A stretch of DNA of 12,921 nucleotides from Clostridium sp. CAG:138 (GCA_000435055.1 FR879704.1:28196-41116); one strand, 5' to 3'. Shown: positions 4,994 through 12,856, counted from the first letter of the stretch. Notes: a model not told the origin generated them from the sequence alone. Made by a program: numbers and translations.

Positions 4994-7144
4994 ATGAATT
5001 TGAATATGCTTTTGGCTCACGGTGCAACAGATGAGCACCCGGAAGGACAGTCGATAGAAGCCCACCTGAAAGGTACGGGAGAACTTGCGGAAACATTTGC
5101 AGCGGAGTTTGGCGCCGCAGCAAACGGAAAGTTGTGCGGGCTTGCTCACGACATAGGAAAGTATTCGGATGAATTTCAGCTGAGACTGCGCGGCGGAAAG
5201 AAGGTCGATCATGCGACGGCGGGAGCAATCGAATGCTTCAAAATCAAAGCAGCGTTTGAGGCTGTATGCGTTATCGGCCACCACAGCGGATTGCCCAATG
5301 TCGGACATAAAGACGCTGACACAACCGAAAGCCAAACATTTTTTGGCAGGAAGCTGCGCGCCGAACAGGGAGGAATTCCGGATTATCGGAAAAATTGGAA
5401 CGGACACATAGCATTACCGCAGGATTATTTTAGACCCTCGGGCCGTGGGTTCGCAACAGCATTCTATATAAGAATGCTGTATTCCTGCCTTGTTGATGCG
5501 GATTATATCGACACGGAAACCTTTATGAACGGTGACGCAGGCAGAGGAAACTACGAACCGCTTTCTGCGCTTTGTGACAAGCTCACAGCATACATCTCAA
5601 AATGGAACAATCCAACAAGAGAAATCGACATACTGCGGCAAAAAATTCTCAATTCATGCATTGAAAAGGCGTCTGCGCCGCGCGGAATTTTCTCATTGAC
5701 GGTGCCGACGGGCGGCGGCAAAACCGTTGCGTCCATGGCATTTGCGCTCAACCATGCTGTTGCAAATTCAATGAAGCGCATTATATATGTAATACCGTAC
5801 ACATCGATTATTGAACAGAATGCAAAAGTTTTCCGAGATATTCTGGGTCAAGAGAACGTTGTGGAGCATCATTCGCAGGTTTCGCATGAATTGTCGGAAG
5901 ATGCGGACGAGCTGGAATATCGAAGTGCGCTTGCAACGGAAAACTGGGATGCTCCGGTGATCGTGACAACTGCCGTGCAGTTCTTTGAATCACTTTACGC
6001 GAACCGTTCGTCAAAATGCAGAAAACTTCATAATATTGCAAACAGTGTCATTATATTCGATGAAGCGCAAATGATTCCGTCAAACAATCTGCGTCCGTGT
6101 GTTGCGGCGATTGCTGAACTTGTGCGCGCATACAACGCAACCGCCGTTCTGTGTACCGCAACTCAGCCGGCTATTGACGAAATGCTGCTTGAATACAGTA
6201 AAAAAGAAAGCGTTGTTGAATTATGTCCCGATGTTGACGGCATGTTCGAAAAGTTTCGCAGGACAAGCTTTGAAAAGGAAGGAAGGCTGACAACGGATGA
6301 ACTGGTTTCAAGGCTTGAAAGTCAGCAGCAGGTGCTTTGCATCGTCAACACGCGAAAATTTGCTCAAGAGGTTTATGAGGCATTGCCGTCGGAGGGGCGT
6401 TTTCATCTGTCCACGCTTATGTGTCCGGTTCACCGTAAACAGAAGCTCGACGAAATTCGCGAAAGACTAAAATCCGGCAAAACATGCAGAGTCGTTTCAA
6501 CCTCGCTTATAGAGGCCGGTGTTGATGTTGATTTTCCTCGTGTGTTCAGAGAGATGGCCGGGCTGGATTCAATATTGCAGGCGGCAGGGCGCTGCAACCG
6601 CGAGGGTAAACGGAGTGCGGAAAGCAGCATTGTTACCGTTTTTGAATCCGAAAACAAGGTGAACAAGCTGATTGCGGTTAACCGTGATGCTGCGGAGGAG
6701 ACGGTGCGGGACTGGACGCAGCCGAACACAACGTCAACTATAGAGCGTTATTTTAAGGCGTACAGGGATTTTTTGCGGAATGATGACAAGTCGGGCGTCA
6801 TGACAGCGAGCGAAAAAGGAATATCGGGCTGTGGATTGCCTTTTGAATGGATTGCAAAAGAATTCAAGCTGATAGACCAAAACACCTTCACGGTTTACAT
6901 TTCTGTCGGAGAGGGAAAAGAGCTTATTTCAAGGCTCAGAGAGGGAGAACGCTCCCGTGAACTGTATCGAAAGGCCGGAATGTATTCCGTATCGATATAC
7001 GAAAATCATTTCAATGCTCTTATCAATGCCGGGGCGGCGGAACCCTTCGGAGATGATGCAGCAATTCTGACGGATTTGAGTCTTTATTCGGATGAAAAGG
7101 GACTTGCAACAGATGTGAGTGATGGAAGTGCGCTGTTTAACTGA
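4994..7144 (+). CDS. cas3: CRISPR-associated HD nuclease-helicase Cas3 (type I-C)
   Basis: 716 aa. Cas3 is recruited by target-bound Cascade and unwinds and degrades the invader DNA. The N-terminal HD nuclease has LAHDIGKYSDEF (H52, D53), VDHATAG (H73), IGHHSG (H96, H97) and LVDADYIDTE (D168). The SF2 helicase has Walker A PTGGGKT (238-244), motif II FDEAQMIPS (DEAQ 356-359), motif III LCTATQPA (386-393) and motifs V-VI EAGVDVDFPRVF and QAAGRCNREG (529-538). No catalytic residue looks missing. First gene of the operon. Start is ambiguous: GGAGGA (4988-4993) touches the ATG at 4994, whereas an in-frame TTG at 5000 (6-base spacing) or ATG at 5006 (12-base spacing) fit a ribosome better. The true N-terminus may be 2-4 residues shorter. 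176 bases separate it from cas5c. Confidence 0.96.
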   Translation: MNLNMLLAHGATDEHPEGQSIEAHLKGTGELAETFAAEFGAAANGKLCGLAHDIGKYSDEFQLRLRGGKKVDHATAGAIECFKIKAAFEAVCVIGHHSGLPNVGHKDADTTESQTFFGRKLRAEQGGIPDYRKNWNGHIALPQDYFRPSGRGFATAFYIRMLYSCLVDADYIDTETFMNGDAGRGNYEPLSALCDKLTAYISKWNNPTREIDILRQKILNSCIEKASAPRGIFSLTVPTGGGKTVASMAFALNHAVANSMKRIIYVIPYTSIIEQNAKVFRDILGQENVVEHHSQVSHELSEDADELEYRSALATENWDAPVIVTTAVQFFESLYANRSSKCRKLHNIANSVIIFDEAQMIPSNNLRPCVAAIAELVRAYNATAVLCTATQPAIDEMLLEYSKKESVVELCPDVDGMFEKFRRTSFEKEGRLTTDELVSRLESQQQVLCIVNTRKFAQEVYEALPSEGRFHLSTLMCPVHRKQKLDEIRERLKSGKTCRVVSTSLIEAGVDVDFPRVFREMAGLDSILQAAGRCNREGKRSAESSIVTVFESENKVNKLIAVNRDAAEETVRDWTQPNTTSTIERYFKAYRDFLRNDDKSGVMTASEKGISGCGLPFEWIAKEFKLIDQNTFTVYISVGEGKELISRLREGERSRELYRKAGMYSVSIYENHFNALINAGAAEPFGDDAAILTDLSLYSDEKGLATDVSDGSALFN

Positions 7145-7145
7145 T

Positions 7146-7160
7146 AATGAATGATTCATT
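7146..7160. repeat. Palindrome just after the cas3 stop
   Basis: AATGAAT, G, ATTCATT: 7-bp perfect arms around one base, 2 bases past the cas3 stop. It is AT-rich with no T tract after it, so it is a poor terminator. It may be a protein-binding site or an RNA-end-stabilising element in the only large gap of the operon. Confidence 0.3.
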
Positions 7161-7320
7161 AATCGGTAAGTGAACGGAAAGGCTTTGCAGGTTATATGAA
7201 TACCGAATTTGACCAAACGGGGCTTGACCGTAAACGATAAAAACATAATACAGCATAGGAGGAATAAGGAAAAATTGACTGCAAAAAGGAACAAAAAAGA
7301 AAAGAAAGGAGAGACAGTAC

Positions 7321-7983
7321 ATGCCAATATGTATTGAGGTAAGCGGGGATTATGCCTGCTTTTCAAGACCGGAGATGAAGGTTGAACGCGTGAGTTACGA
7401 TGTAATAACACCGTCTGCGGCACGCGGCATACTGGAAGCAGTTATGTGGCATCCGGGAATGCGTTATGTAATTGACAGGATCCATGTGTGCGCACCGATC
7501 CGGTTCACAAACATTCGACGAAATGAAGTGAAGGACGTAATCAGTGCGCGAAACGTGAAGACGGAAATGAAAACACGCAGCGGAGAGCTGTATATTGCAG
7601 CATCGGAGTCCATTCAGCAACGTGCTGCGATGGTGTTGAGAGATGTGCATTATGTTATTGAAGCTCATTTTGAAATGACTGAGAATGCTGCGCCGAGCGA
7701 CAATCCCGGTAAATTTTGCGACATGCTGAGAAGGAGGGTTGAAAAAGGTAAGTGTTACCATCAGCCCTACCTCGGAACACGTGAATTTCCTGCAAAGGTA
7801 GTAAAATGCGTTGAGATGCCGCCCTGTCCGCCGGAACTTGCGGGAGAACGGGATCTTGGCTGGATGCTTTTGGATTTGGATTATTCGGATAAGGAAAACA
7901 TCAAGCCCGTGTTCTTTCGCGCAAAGCTTATTGACGGCGTATTGACTGTGCCGGCAATGGATTCGGCGGAGGTGACAGAATGA
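7321..7983 (+). CDS. cas5c: Cas5c (Cas5d), pre-crRNA endonuclease and Cascade subunit
   Basis: 220 aa, normal for Cas5 of type I-C. In this subtype, which lacks Cas6, Cas5c cuts the repeat hairpin and then caps the 5' handle of the crRNA in Cascade. The ferredoxin-like N-terminus reads ICIEVSGDYACFSRPEMK, followed by PSAARGILEAVMWHP (31-45), LRDVHYVIEAHFEM (106-119) and the glycine-rich conserved block GKCYHQPYLGTREF (143-156). GGAG lies about 9 bases before the ATG, in a long purine-rich leader. Its last four bases (ATGA) overlap cas8c, implying coupled translation. The position of the proposed catalytic Tyr appears to be Met42 here; see findings. Confidence 0.95.
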   Translation: MPICIEVSGDYACFSRPEMKVERVSYDVITPSAARGILEAVMWHPGMRYVIDRIHVCAPIRFTNIRRNEVKDVISARNVKTEMKTRSGELYIAASESIQQRAAMVLRDVHYVIEAHFEMTENAAPSDNPGKFCDMLRRRVEKGKCYHQPYLGTREFPAKVVKCVEMPPCPPELAGERDLGWMLLDLDYSDKENIKPVFFRAKLIDGVLTVPAMDSAEVTE

Positions 7984-9746
7984 TATTGCAGGCATTGACG
8001 AGCCTTTACGAAGCGTTGGCTCAAAAAGGCGAAATATCCAAAGAAGGCTGGAGCCGAGAAAAAATCAGCTTTGCGCTCTCTATTGACGAGGAAGGCAATC
8101 TGCTGCGCGTAACGCCGCTTTTTGACACGGTCGATGGACCAAAGGGCAAAACGAGGGAAGTTCCGCAGAAGATGATGGTTCCGGCGGCTGTGAAAAGAAC
8201 GTCAGGCGCGGCGGCGAATTTCCTTTGGGATAACTCCTCCTATATTTTGGGTGTGAGCCTGAAGAAAGGGGAGGATGATGCAGAAAGAGAAAAGCGAAGA
8301 AATAAGGACATTAAATGTTTCGAGGCTTGCCGCGAATTGCATCATTCAATGCTGGACGGCATGGAATATCCCGCTGCAAAGGCGGTGCTGAACTTCTTAG
8401 ACAAGTGGGAACCGCAAAAGGCGGAGGAAAACAATCTTGTTGCACAATATGCGAAAGAAATTCTTTCGGGTGCAAATATGGTTTTTCGCTTTAACGGAGG
8501 CTATGTTCACGATGATCCACAGCTTGCATCTGTCTGGCAGAAGGCGAATGCAAAGCAAAAAGATAACATTGGGCAGTGCCTGGTAACGGGAGCGCTTGAT
8601 GAAATTCAAAAAACACACCCTACGATCAAGGGTGTGCAGGGCGCGCAGTCGAGCGGTGCGGCACTCGTGTCATTCAATGCATCGGCATTCTGTTCTTATA
8701 ACAAGGAACAGAACCAAAATGCGCCGGTCGGAAAATATGCAGCCTTTGCATATACGACTGCGTTGAATCATTTATTGGCGGACAGGAAAAATGTCCACAG
8801 GATCGGTGATGCTTCCGTTGTCTGCTGGGCAGAAAATGCGGATAAACAGTACGAGGATTTTGCAGCTGAAGTTTTTTTCGGTGATAATGTCGACAAGTCG
8901 GATGAACAGAGGCTTTCAGCGCTGCGGACAAGCTTGAAGCTTCTTGCAGACGGACTTCCGTGCAAGGAGATGGATCTTGATCCGGACAGAAAATTCTACA
9001 TTCTCGGCCTGTCTCCGAACGCAGCTCGTATCGCAGTAAGATTCTTTTACTGCGACAGCTTCGGGAAAATTGCGGGGAATATATACAGACATCATGAGAG
9101 ACTGGAAATCGTGCGTCCCTCATATGATAAGTTCCCGATCCTCCCGTTGTGGAAGCTGCTCAGCGCAACGGTTAATCCGAATGCGAAGGATAAAACGCCG
9201 AATGCAGCAATGGCCGGTGCAGTTGCCCGTGCTGTGTTTTCCGGCGGCAGATATCCGGCGTCCCTTCTGGAGTGCACCTTTCTGCGAATCAAAGCAGAAC
9301 GCAACATAACCCGTGAACGCGCGGCGATAATCAAAGCTTATTACCTAAGAAACCCAAATGAAAAATGCCCAAAGGAGGTACTGACAGTGAGTTTAAATGA
9401 AAACAGCAAAAACATCCCCTATACCCTCGGAAGGCTGTTCTCCGTGTATGAAGAGATTCAGCAGGCAGCTAATCCGGGTATAAACACAACAATTAAGGAC
9501 AGGTATTTTGGCTCTGCTGCCGCAATGCCTGCAACGGTGTTCCCGATACTCAGCAATCTTGCGCAAAAACACCTGCGCAAACTTTCGGATGCACAGCGTG
9601 TATATCTTGATAAAAAGGTTATGACGCTGAAGAGCGTTCTCGGAGAACAGTATCCGGCGCATATGTCGCTGCCGGAGCAAGGCTCGTTCGACCTTGGCTA
9701 CTACCATCAAACACAGGCTCGTTATACAAAAAAGGAGGATAAATAA
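7980..9746 (+). CDS. cas8c: Cas8c (Csd1), large subunit of type I-C Cascade
   Basis: 588 aa, typical for Csd1/Cas8c. It recognises the PAM, holds the crRNA 5' end region and recruits Cas3. The strongest family signature is the central block: CLVTG (200-204), THPTIKGVQGAQSSGAALV (212-230) and SFNASAF (231-237), followed by NAPVGKYAAFAYTTALNHLL. Start: GGAGGTGA at 7968-7975, 4 bases before the ATG, which overlaps the cas5c stop in ATGA. Only 2 bases separate it from cas7c. The last 119 codons are the helical small-subunit region and have their own strong ribosome site and GTG, described separately as cas11c. An 8-bp perfect hairpin (8614-8621 with 8629-8636) lies within the coding sequence. Confidence 0.95.
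   Translation: MILQALTSLYEALAQKGEISKEGWSREKISFALSIDEEGNLLRVTPLFDTVDGPKGKTREVPQKMMVPAAVKRTSGAAANFLWDNSSYILGVSLKKGEDDAEREKRRNKDIKCFEACRELHHSMLDGMEYPAAKAVLNFLDKWEPQKAEENNLVAQYAKEILSGANMVFRFNGGYVHDDPQLASVWQKANAKQKDNIGQCLVTGALDEIQKTHPTIKGVQGAQSSGAALVSFNASAFCSYNKEQNQNAPVGKYAAFAYTTALNHLLADRKNVHRIGDASVVCWAENADKQYEDFAAEVFFGDNVDKSDEQRLSALRTSLKLLADGLPCKEMDLDPDRKFYILGLSPNAARIAVRFFYCDSFGKIAGNIYRHHERLEIVRPSYDKFPILPLWKLLSATVNPNAKDKTPNAAMAGAVARAVFSGGRYPASLLECTFLRIKAERNITRERAAIIKAYYLRNPNEKCPKEVLTVSLNENSKNIPYTLGRLFSVYEEIQQAANPGINTTIKDRYFGSAAAMPATVFPILSNLAQKHLRKLSDAQRVYLDKKVMTLKSVLGEQYPAHMSLPEQGSFDLGYYHQTQARYTKKEDK
9387..9746 (+). CDS. cas11c: Predicted internal Cas11c small subunit, translated from within cas8c
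   Basis: Inside cas8c the sequence AAAGGAGGT (9371-9379) is a full-length match to the anti-Shine-Dalgarno end of 16S rRNA and is followed 7-8 bases later by an in-frame GTG (9387). Starting there gives a 119-aa product ending at the shared cas8c stop: MSLNENSKNIPYTLGRLFSV and onward, with segments such as YTLGRLFSVYEEIQQAAN and FPILSNLAQKHLRKL that look alpha-helical. Family knowledge: type I-C, I-B and I-D systems make Cas11 from an internal start at the 3' end of the large-subunit gene, and Cas11c forms the belly filament of Cascade. Here the site is stronger than the one of cas8c itself. I see the signal directly; translation and role are inferred from that precedent. Confidence 0.8.
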   Translation: MSLNENSKNIPYTLGRLFSVYEEIQQAANPGINTTIKDRYFGSAAAMPATVFPILSNLAQKHLRKLSDAQRVYLDKKVMTLKSVLGEQYPAHMSLPEQGSFDLGYYHQTQARYTKKEDK

Positions 9747-9748
9747 TT

Positions 9749-10642
9749 ATGGAACCCATTAAAAACCGCTATGACTTTGTTGTGCTTTACGACGTTGAAA
9801 ACGGCAACCCCAACGGTGATCCCGATGCGGGCAATATGCCAAGAGTTGATCCCGAAACCGGTTACGGAATTGTAACCGATGTCTGCCTTAAGCGGAAGAT
9901 TCGCAACTATGTTGAAACGGCAAAGGAGGGAGAACCCGGTTATCGCATTTACATTAAAGAGGGAGTTCCTCTTAATGCAAGCGATAGGGAGGCTTGCGAA
10001 AAGTATAATGTCAGCACGGATGAAAAGAAATTAAAAGAGGCAAAGAAAAACGATCCTGAGCTTGATATAAAGATCAGGGATTACATGTGCGGAAACTTCT
10101 TTGATATTCGCACTTTCGGTGCTGTTATGACAACGTTCGTCAAAGGAGCGCTGAACTGCGGACAGGTTCGCGGGCCGGTGCAGCTTGGATTTTCAAGGAG
10201 CATTGATCCCATTATTTCGCAGGAGATTACGATAACCCGTGTTGCAATAACGACCGAGGCTGATGCAGAGAAAAAAGGTACGGAAATGGGACGCAAATAT
10301 ATTGTTCCTTACGGTCTCTATCGCTGCGAAGGCTATGTTTCGGCCAACCTCGCGCGCAAAACGACGGGCTTTTCGGAGGCGGATCTTGAACTGCTTTGGA
10401 AGGCGATAATAAACATGTTTGAAAACGATCACTCGGCTGCACGCGGCAAGATGGCTGTTCGTGAGCTTGTCGTGTTCAAACACGAGTCAGAGCTCGGGAA
10501 TGCTCCGGCACATAAACTTTTTGAGCGTGTTACAGCGGCAAGAAAAGCGGATTGTGCAGTTGCCCGTTGCTACGATGATTATGATATTGTCGTTGATACG
10601 GATAATTTGCCCGAAGGAGTCAGCTGCATTCGGATGGTATGA
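9749..10642 (+). CDS. cas7c: Cas7c (Csd2), crRNA-backbone subunit of Cascade
   Basis: 297 aa. Several copies polymerise along the crRNA spacer to form the Cascade backbone. The N-terminus has the highly conserved I-C/Csd2 signature DVENGNPNGDPDAGNMPR (15-32), DPETGYGIVTDVCLKRKIRN (34-53), then FFDIRTFGAVM, and GQVRGPVQLGFSRSIDPI (137-154). GGAGG lies 10 bases before the ATG, only 2 bases after the cas8c stop. Its stop overlaps the cas4 start (ATGA, 10639-10642). Nothing odd is visible in the protein. Confidence 0.97.
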   Translation: MEPIKNRYDFVVLYDVENGNPNGDPDAGNMPRVDPETGYGIVTDVCLKRKIRNYVETAKEGEPGYRIYIKEGVPLNASDREACEKYNVSTDEKKLKEAKKNDPELDIKIRDYMCGNFFDIRTFGAVMTTFVKGALNCGQVRGPVQLGFSRSIDPIISQEITITRVAITTEADAEKKGTEMGRKYIVPYGLYRCEGYVSANLARKTTGFSEADLELLWKAIINMFENDHSAARGKMAVRELVVFKHESELGNAPAHKLFERVTAARKADCAVARCYDDYDIVVDTDNLPEGVSCIRMV

Positions 10643-11301
10643 CGTATTCCGAAGAAGACTATCTTCAGCTTTCCGGAATACAGCATTTCAAATTCTGCCG
10701 CAGGCAGTGGGCTCTTATTCACATTGAGCAGCAATGGGCGGACAACTACCGCACGGTGGACGGCACACTGATGCATGAAAGAGCGCATGATACCGGGTTG
10801 AAGGAAAGCAGAGGCGATCTTTTCATTACGAGGGGGATGAATTTTTTTTCATCCACCCTCGGGGTTTCGGGACAGTGTGATGTACTGGAATTTCGCCGTT
10901 CGGCGGACGGGATAGAGCTGAAGGATCGTGATGGTCTTTGGCAGCCCTATCCCGTTGAATACAAGCGCGGAATGTACAACGAGCGAACCGGCGATACATT
11001 GCAGCTTTGCGGTCAGGCAATGTGCCTTGAAGAGATGCTTGCGTGTGATATTCCGCGAGGAGCATTGTTTTATGGCGAAACACGGCGCAGGGTGGAAGTT
11101 GAATTTGACAGAGCATTGAGGGACGAAGTACGGGATGTGCTTTCCGAAATGCATGATCTGTATAGAAAACGATATACCCCGAAAGTGAAACCTACCAAGG
11201 CATGCGCGTCATGTTCAATGAAGGAGATTTGCCTTCCGAAACTGATGAAAACAACGACCGTTGCAACGTACATTAATAAGGCAATGGAGGAATCGCAATG
11301 A
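10639..11301 (+). CDS. cas4: Cas4, RecB-like Fe-S nuclease for spacer acquisition
   Basis: 220 aa. Cas4 works with Cas1-Cas2 to select PAM-containing prespacers and trim and orient them. The RecB-type nuclease residues are present: H46 in MHERAH, D81 in GQCDVLEF, E107 and K109 in PVEYKRG, and Q122 with the helix LQLCGQAMCLEE. The four cluster cysteines are C20 (FKFCRRQW) and C189, C192, C198 in KACASCSMKEICLP, so the Fe-S cluster should be intact. Start overlaps cas7c in ATGA and lacks a close ribosome site (AAGGAG is about 19 bases away), so translation is probably coupled. Its end overlaps cas1 by ATGA. The coding region holds a strong hairpin with an eight-T run at 10830-10860. Confidence 0.96.
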   Translation: MTYSEEDYLQLSGIQHFKFCRRQWALIHIEQQWADNYRTVDGTLMHERAHDTGLKESRGDLFITRGMNFFSSTLGVSGQCDVLEFRRSADGIELKDRDGLWQPYPVEYKRGMYNERTGDTLQLCGQAMCLEEMLACDIPRGALFYGETRRRVEVEFDRALRDEVRDVLSEMHDLYRKRYTPKVKPTKACASCSMKEICLPKLMKTTTVATYINKAMEESQ

Positions 11302-12329
11302 AGCGGTTGCTGAATACACTGTATATTCTGTCGGAAGACGTATATTTGACGTTGGATGGAGAGAATGTTGTTGCAAAGTGCGGCGAAAGGATCACGGCAC
11401 GTTATCCTCTGCACACATTGCAAAGCATAATTGACTTTTCATATATGGGCGCATCTCCTGCATTGCTCGGTAAATGCGCCGATATGGGAGTTGCATTCAC
11501 TTTCTGCAGCCCGCGGGGGCGATTTCTTGCACGGGTAACGGGCGAAGCAAACGGTAATGTTTTGCTTCGGCGAAAGCAATATCGAGTTGCGGATGATGAG
11601 GAGAATTCATGCCTGATTGCAAAAAATATGATATTCGGCAAACTTTACAATTCTAAGCAGAGCATTGAGAGGACACGGCGCGATCACGCTCTGCGTGTGG
11701 ATTGTGAAGCTTTGGCTTCCGTTTCACAATTGACGGCGGGACTGCTGCCGCTTGTTCAAAAAGAAACACGTCTTGACGGACTCCGTGGACTTGAGGGTGT
11801 TGCAGCGAATGCGTATTTCAGCATATTCAACGAATTGATTCTCAACAGCAAGGAACTTTTTCGGTTTACGGTGCGTTCGAGGCGGCCTCCGCTTGATGCC
11901 GTGAATGCGCTGCTGTCGATTGCGTATTCAACGCTTGCCCTTGATTGTGCATCTGCGCTTGAAAGCGTCGGACTGGATTCGTACGTCGGATTTCTGCATC
12001 GTGACAGGCCGGGCAGAACTTCACTGGCACTTGACCTCATGGAAGAACTGCGTCCGTGTATGGCAGACAGATTTGTCCTTACGTGCATCAATAACAGAAT
12101 GTTTGACAGAAACGATTTCGATTTTCGTGAAAGCGGGGCTGTACTGCTTAAGGATGATTCACGGCGGCGTTTCTATCGAGCGTGGCAGGAACGCAAAAAG
12201 GATGAATTGAAGCATCCATATCTCGGCGAAAAGCTGCAATGGGGGATGATTCCGTATGTTCAGGCCCTGTTACTGGAAAGATACCTTCGCGGGGATTTGG
12301 ATGCTTATCCTCCGTTCCTTTGGAAATAA
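11298..12329 (+). CDS. cas1: Cas1, spacer integrase
   Basis: 343 aa, normal for I-C Cas1. With Cas2 it forms the integrase that inserts prespacers at the leader end of the array. The N-terminal beta domain (about 1-90) is followed by the helical catalytic domain with metal-binding E166 in GLEGVAANAYFSIFN, H234 in GFLHRDRPGRTSLALDL and the acidic residues D246 and E249/E250 in LDLMEELRP. The C-terminus has the family's LKDDSRRRFYRAWQERK. GGAGG (11286-11290) lies 7 bases before the ATG inside the cas4 end. cas2 follows after 30 bases. All active-site residues seem present. Confidence 0.97.
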   Translation: MKRLLNTLYILSEDVYLTLDGENVVAKCGERITARYPLHTLQSIIDFSYMGASPALLGKCADMGVAFTFCSPRGRFLARVTGEANGNVLLRRKQYRVADDEENSCLIAKNMIFGKLYNSKQSIERTRRDHALRVDCEALASVSQLTAGLLPLVQKETRLDGLRGLEGVAANAYFSIFNELILNSKELFRFTVRSRRPPLDAVNALLSIAYSTLALDCASALESVGLDSYVGFLHRDRPGRTSLALDLMEELRPCMADRFVLTCINNRMFDRNDFDFRESGAVLLKDDSRRRFYRAWQERKKDELKHPYLGEKLQWGMIPYVQALLLERYLRGDLDAYPPFLWK

Positions 12330-12359
12330 CCGTGTTGAGGCAGAAAGGAAGGTTTAATT

Positions 12360-12650
12360 ATGTTTGTGCTTATAACCTATGATGTTAACACAGAGGATGC
12401 GGACGGAAAAAGACGATTACGCCGCATCGCAAAGCAGTGTGTAAACTATGGACAGCGTGTGCAGAATTCGGTATTCGAGTGCATACTCGATCCGGCGCAG
12501 TGCCGCAGGTTAAAAGCTGAGCTTTGCAACATCATGGATGCTGAACGTGACAGTCTTCGTTTCTATTATCTGGGTAACAAATATGAAAACAAGATTGAGC
12601 ATTTCGGAACAAAGTCGGGTTACGACCCTGAGGGTATGCTGATGCTTTGA
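12360..12650 (+). CDS. cas2: Cas2, dimeric scaffold of the spacer integrase
   Basis: 96 aa, the usual size. It is a ferredoxin-fold dimer bridging two Cas1 dimers in the adaptation complex. The first strand FVLITYDVNTED carries the conserved aspartate D8, followed by GKRRLRRIAKQCVNYGQRVQNSVFEC, here noted in parts as GKRRLRRIAK and QRVQNSVFEC. The C-terminal strand region DSLRFYYLGNKY is also typical. AAGGAAGG lies about 8 bases before the ATG. Last gene of the operon, followed by the leader and the array. Confidence 0.97.
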   Translation: MFVLITYDVNTEDADGKRRLRRIAKQCVNYGQRVQNSVFECILDPAQCRRLKAELCNIMDAERDSLRFYYLGNKYENKIEHFGTKSGYDPEGMLML

Positions 12651-12767
12651 TTACTTGCCGCGAACACTAAGCGGTCAGAAAAAATCAGGGTGGTTCGCGC
12701 AATTACATGCGGACAAAACATGCTTTTCTTCAAGAATTGTTAAGCGGATAAGAAACGAAACGCGCAT

Positions 12768-12803
12768 AAAAGGCAGGTCTTTGCTTGCAGTGCCGCCTTT
12801 TTT
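12768..12803 (+). terminator. Candidate terminator of the cas operon
   Basis: AAAAGGC (12768-12774) pairs with GCCTTTT (12795-12801), and the T run continues to 12803 (six T from 12798). The loop is long at 20 bases, and an inner GCA/TGC pairing may shorten it. It lies about 120 bases past the cas2 stop and just before the leader promoter -10. Confidence 0.5.
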
Positions 12804-12813
12804 ACTGTATAAT
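12785..12813 (+). promoter_or_regulatory. Candidate leader promoter for the CRISPR array
   Basis: A perfect TATAAT (12808-12813) with TTGCAG (12785-12790) 17 bases upstream; the -35 is weak (3/6). Transcription would start near 12820, about 70 bases before the first repeat, giving the pre-crRNA. The -35 lies in the loop of the terminator hairpin. Confidence 0.55.
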
Positions 12814-12856
12814 GGAAAATGAACAGCGGGGAATGATCACTTTCATACTTGCTGTT

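Noticed and set aside
7209..7251. An internal promoter before cas5c using TTGACC.
   Set aside because: The possible -10 elements (CATAAT, TAATAC) sit at 14 or 16 bases from the nearer TTGACC and match poorly, so I would not annotate it without RNA data.
4893..7320. A CRISPR repeat-like guide or CreTA-type antitoxin RNA near cas3.
   Set aside because: I looked for the repeat's GTCGCC start and GTGGATTGA end in the cas3 leader and the cas3-cas5c gap and found neither.
6929..7423. A 164-codon minus-strand frame across the cas3-cas5c gap.
   Set aside because: It overlaps well-identified coding regions on the other strand, and its composition (F, L, S runs) reflects the purine-rich plus strand. 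No family resemblance was seen.
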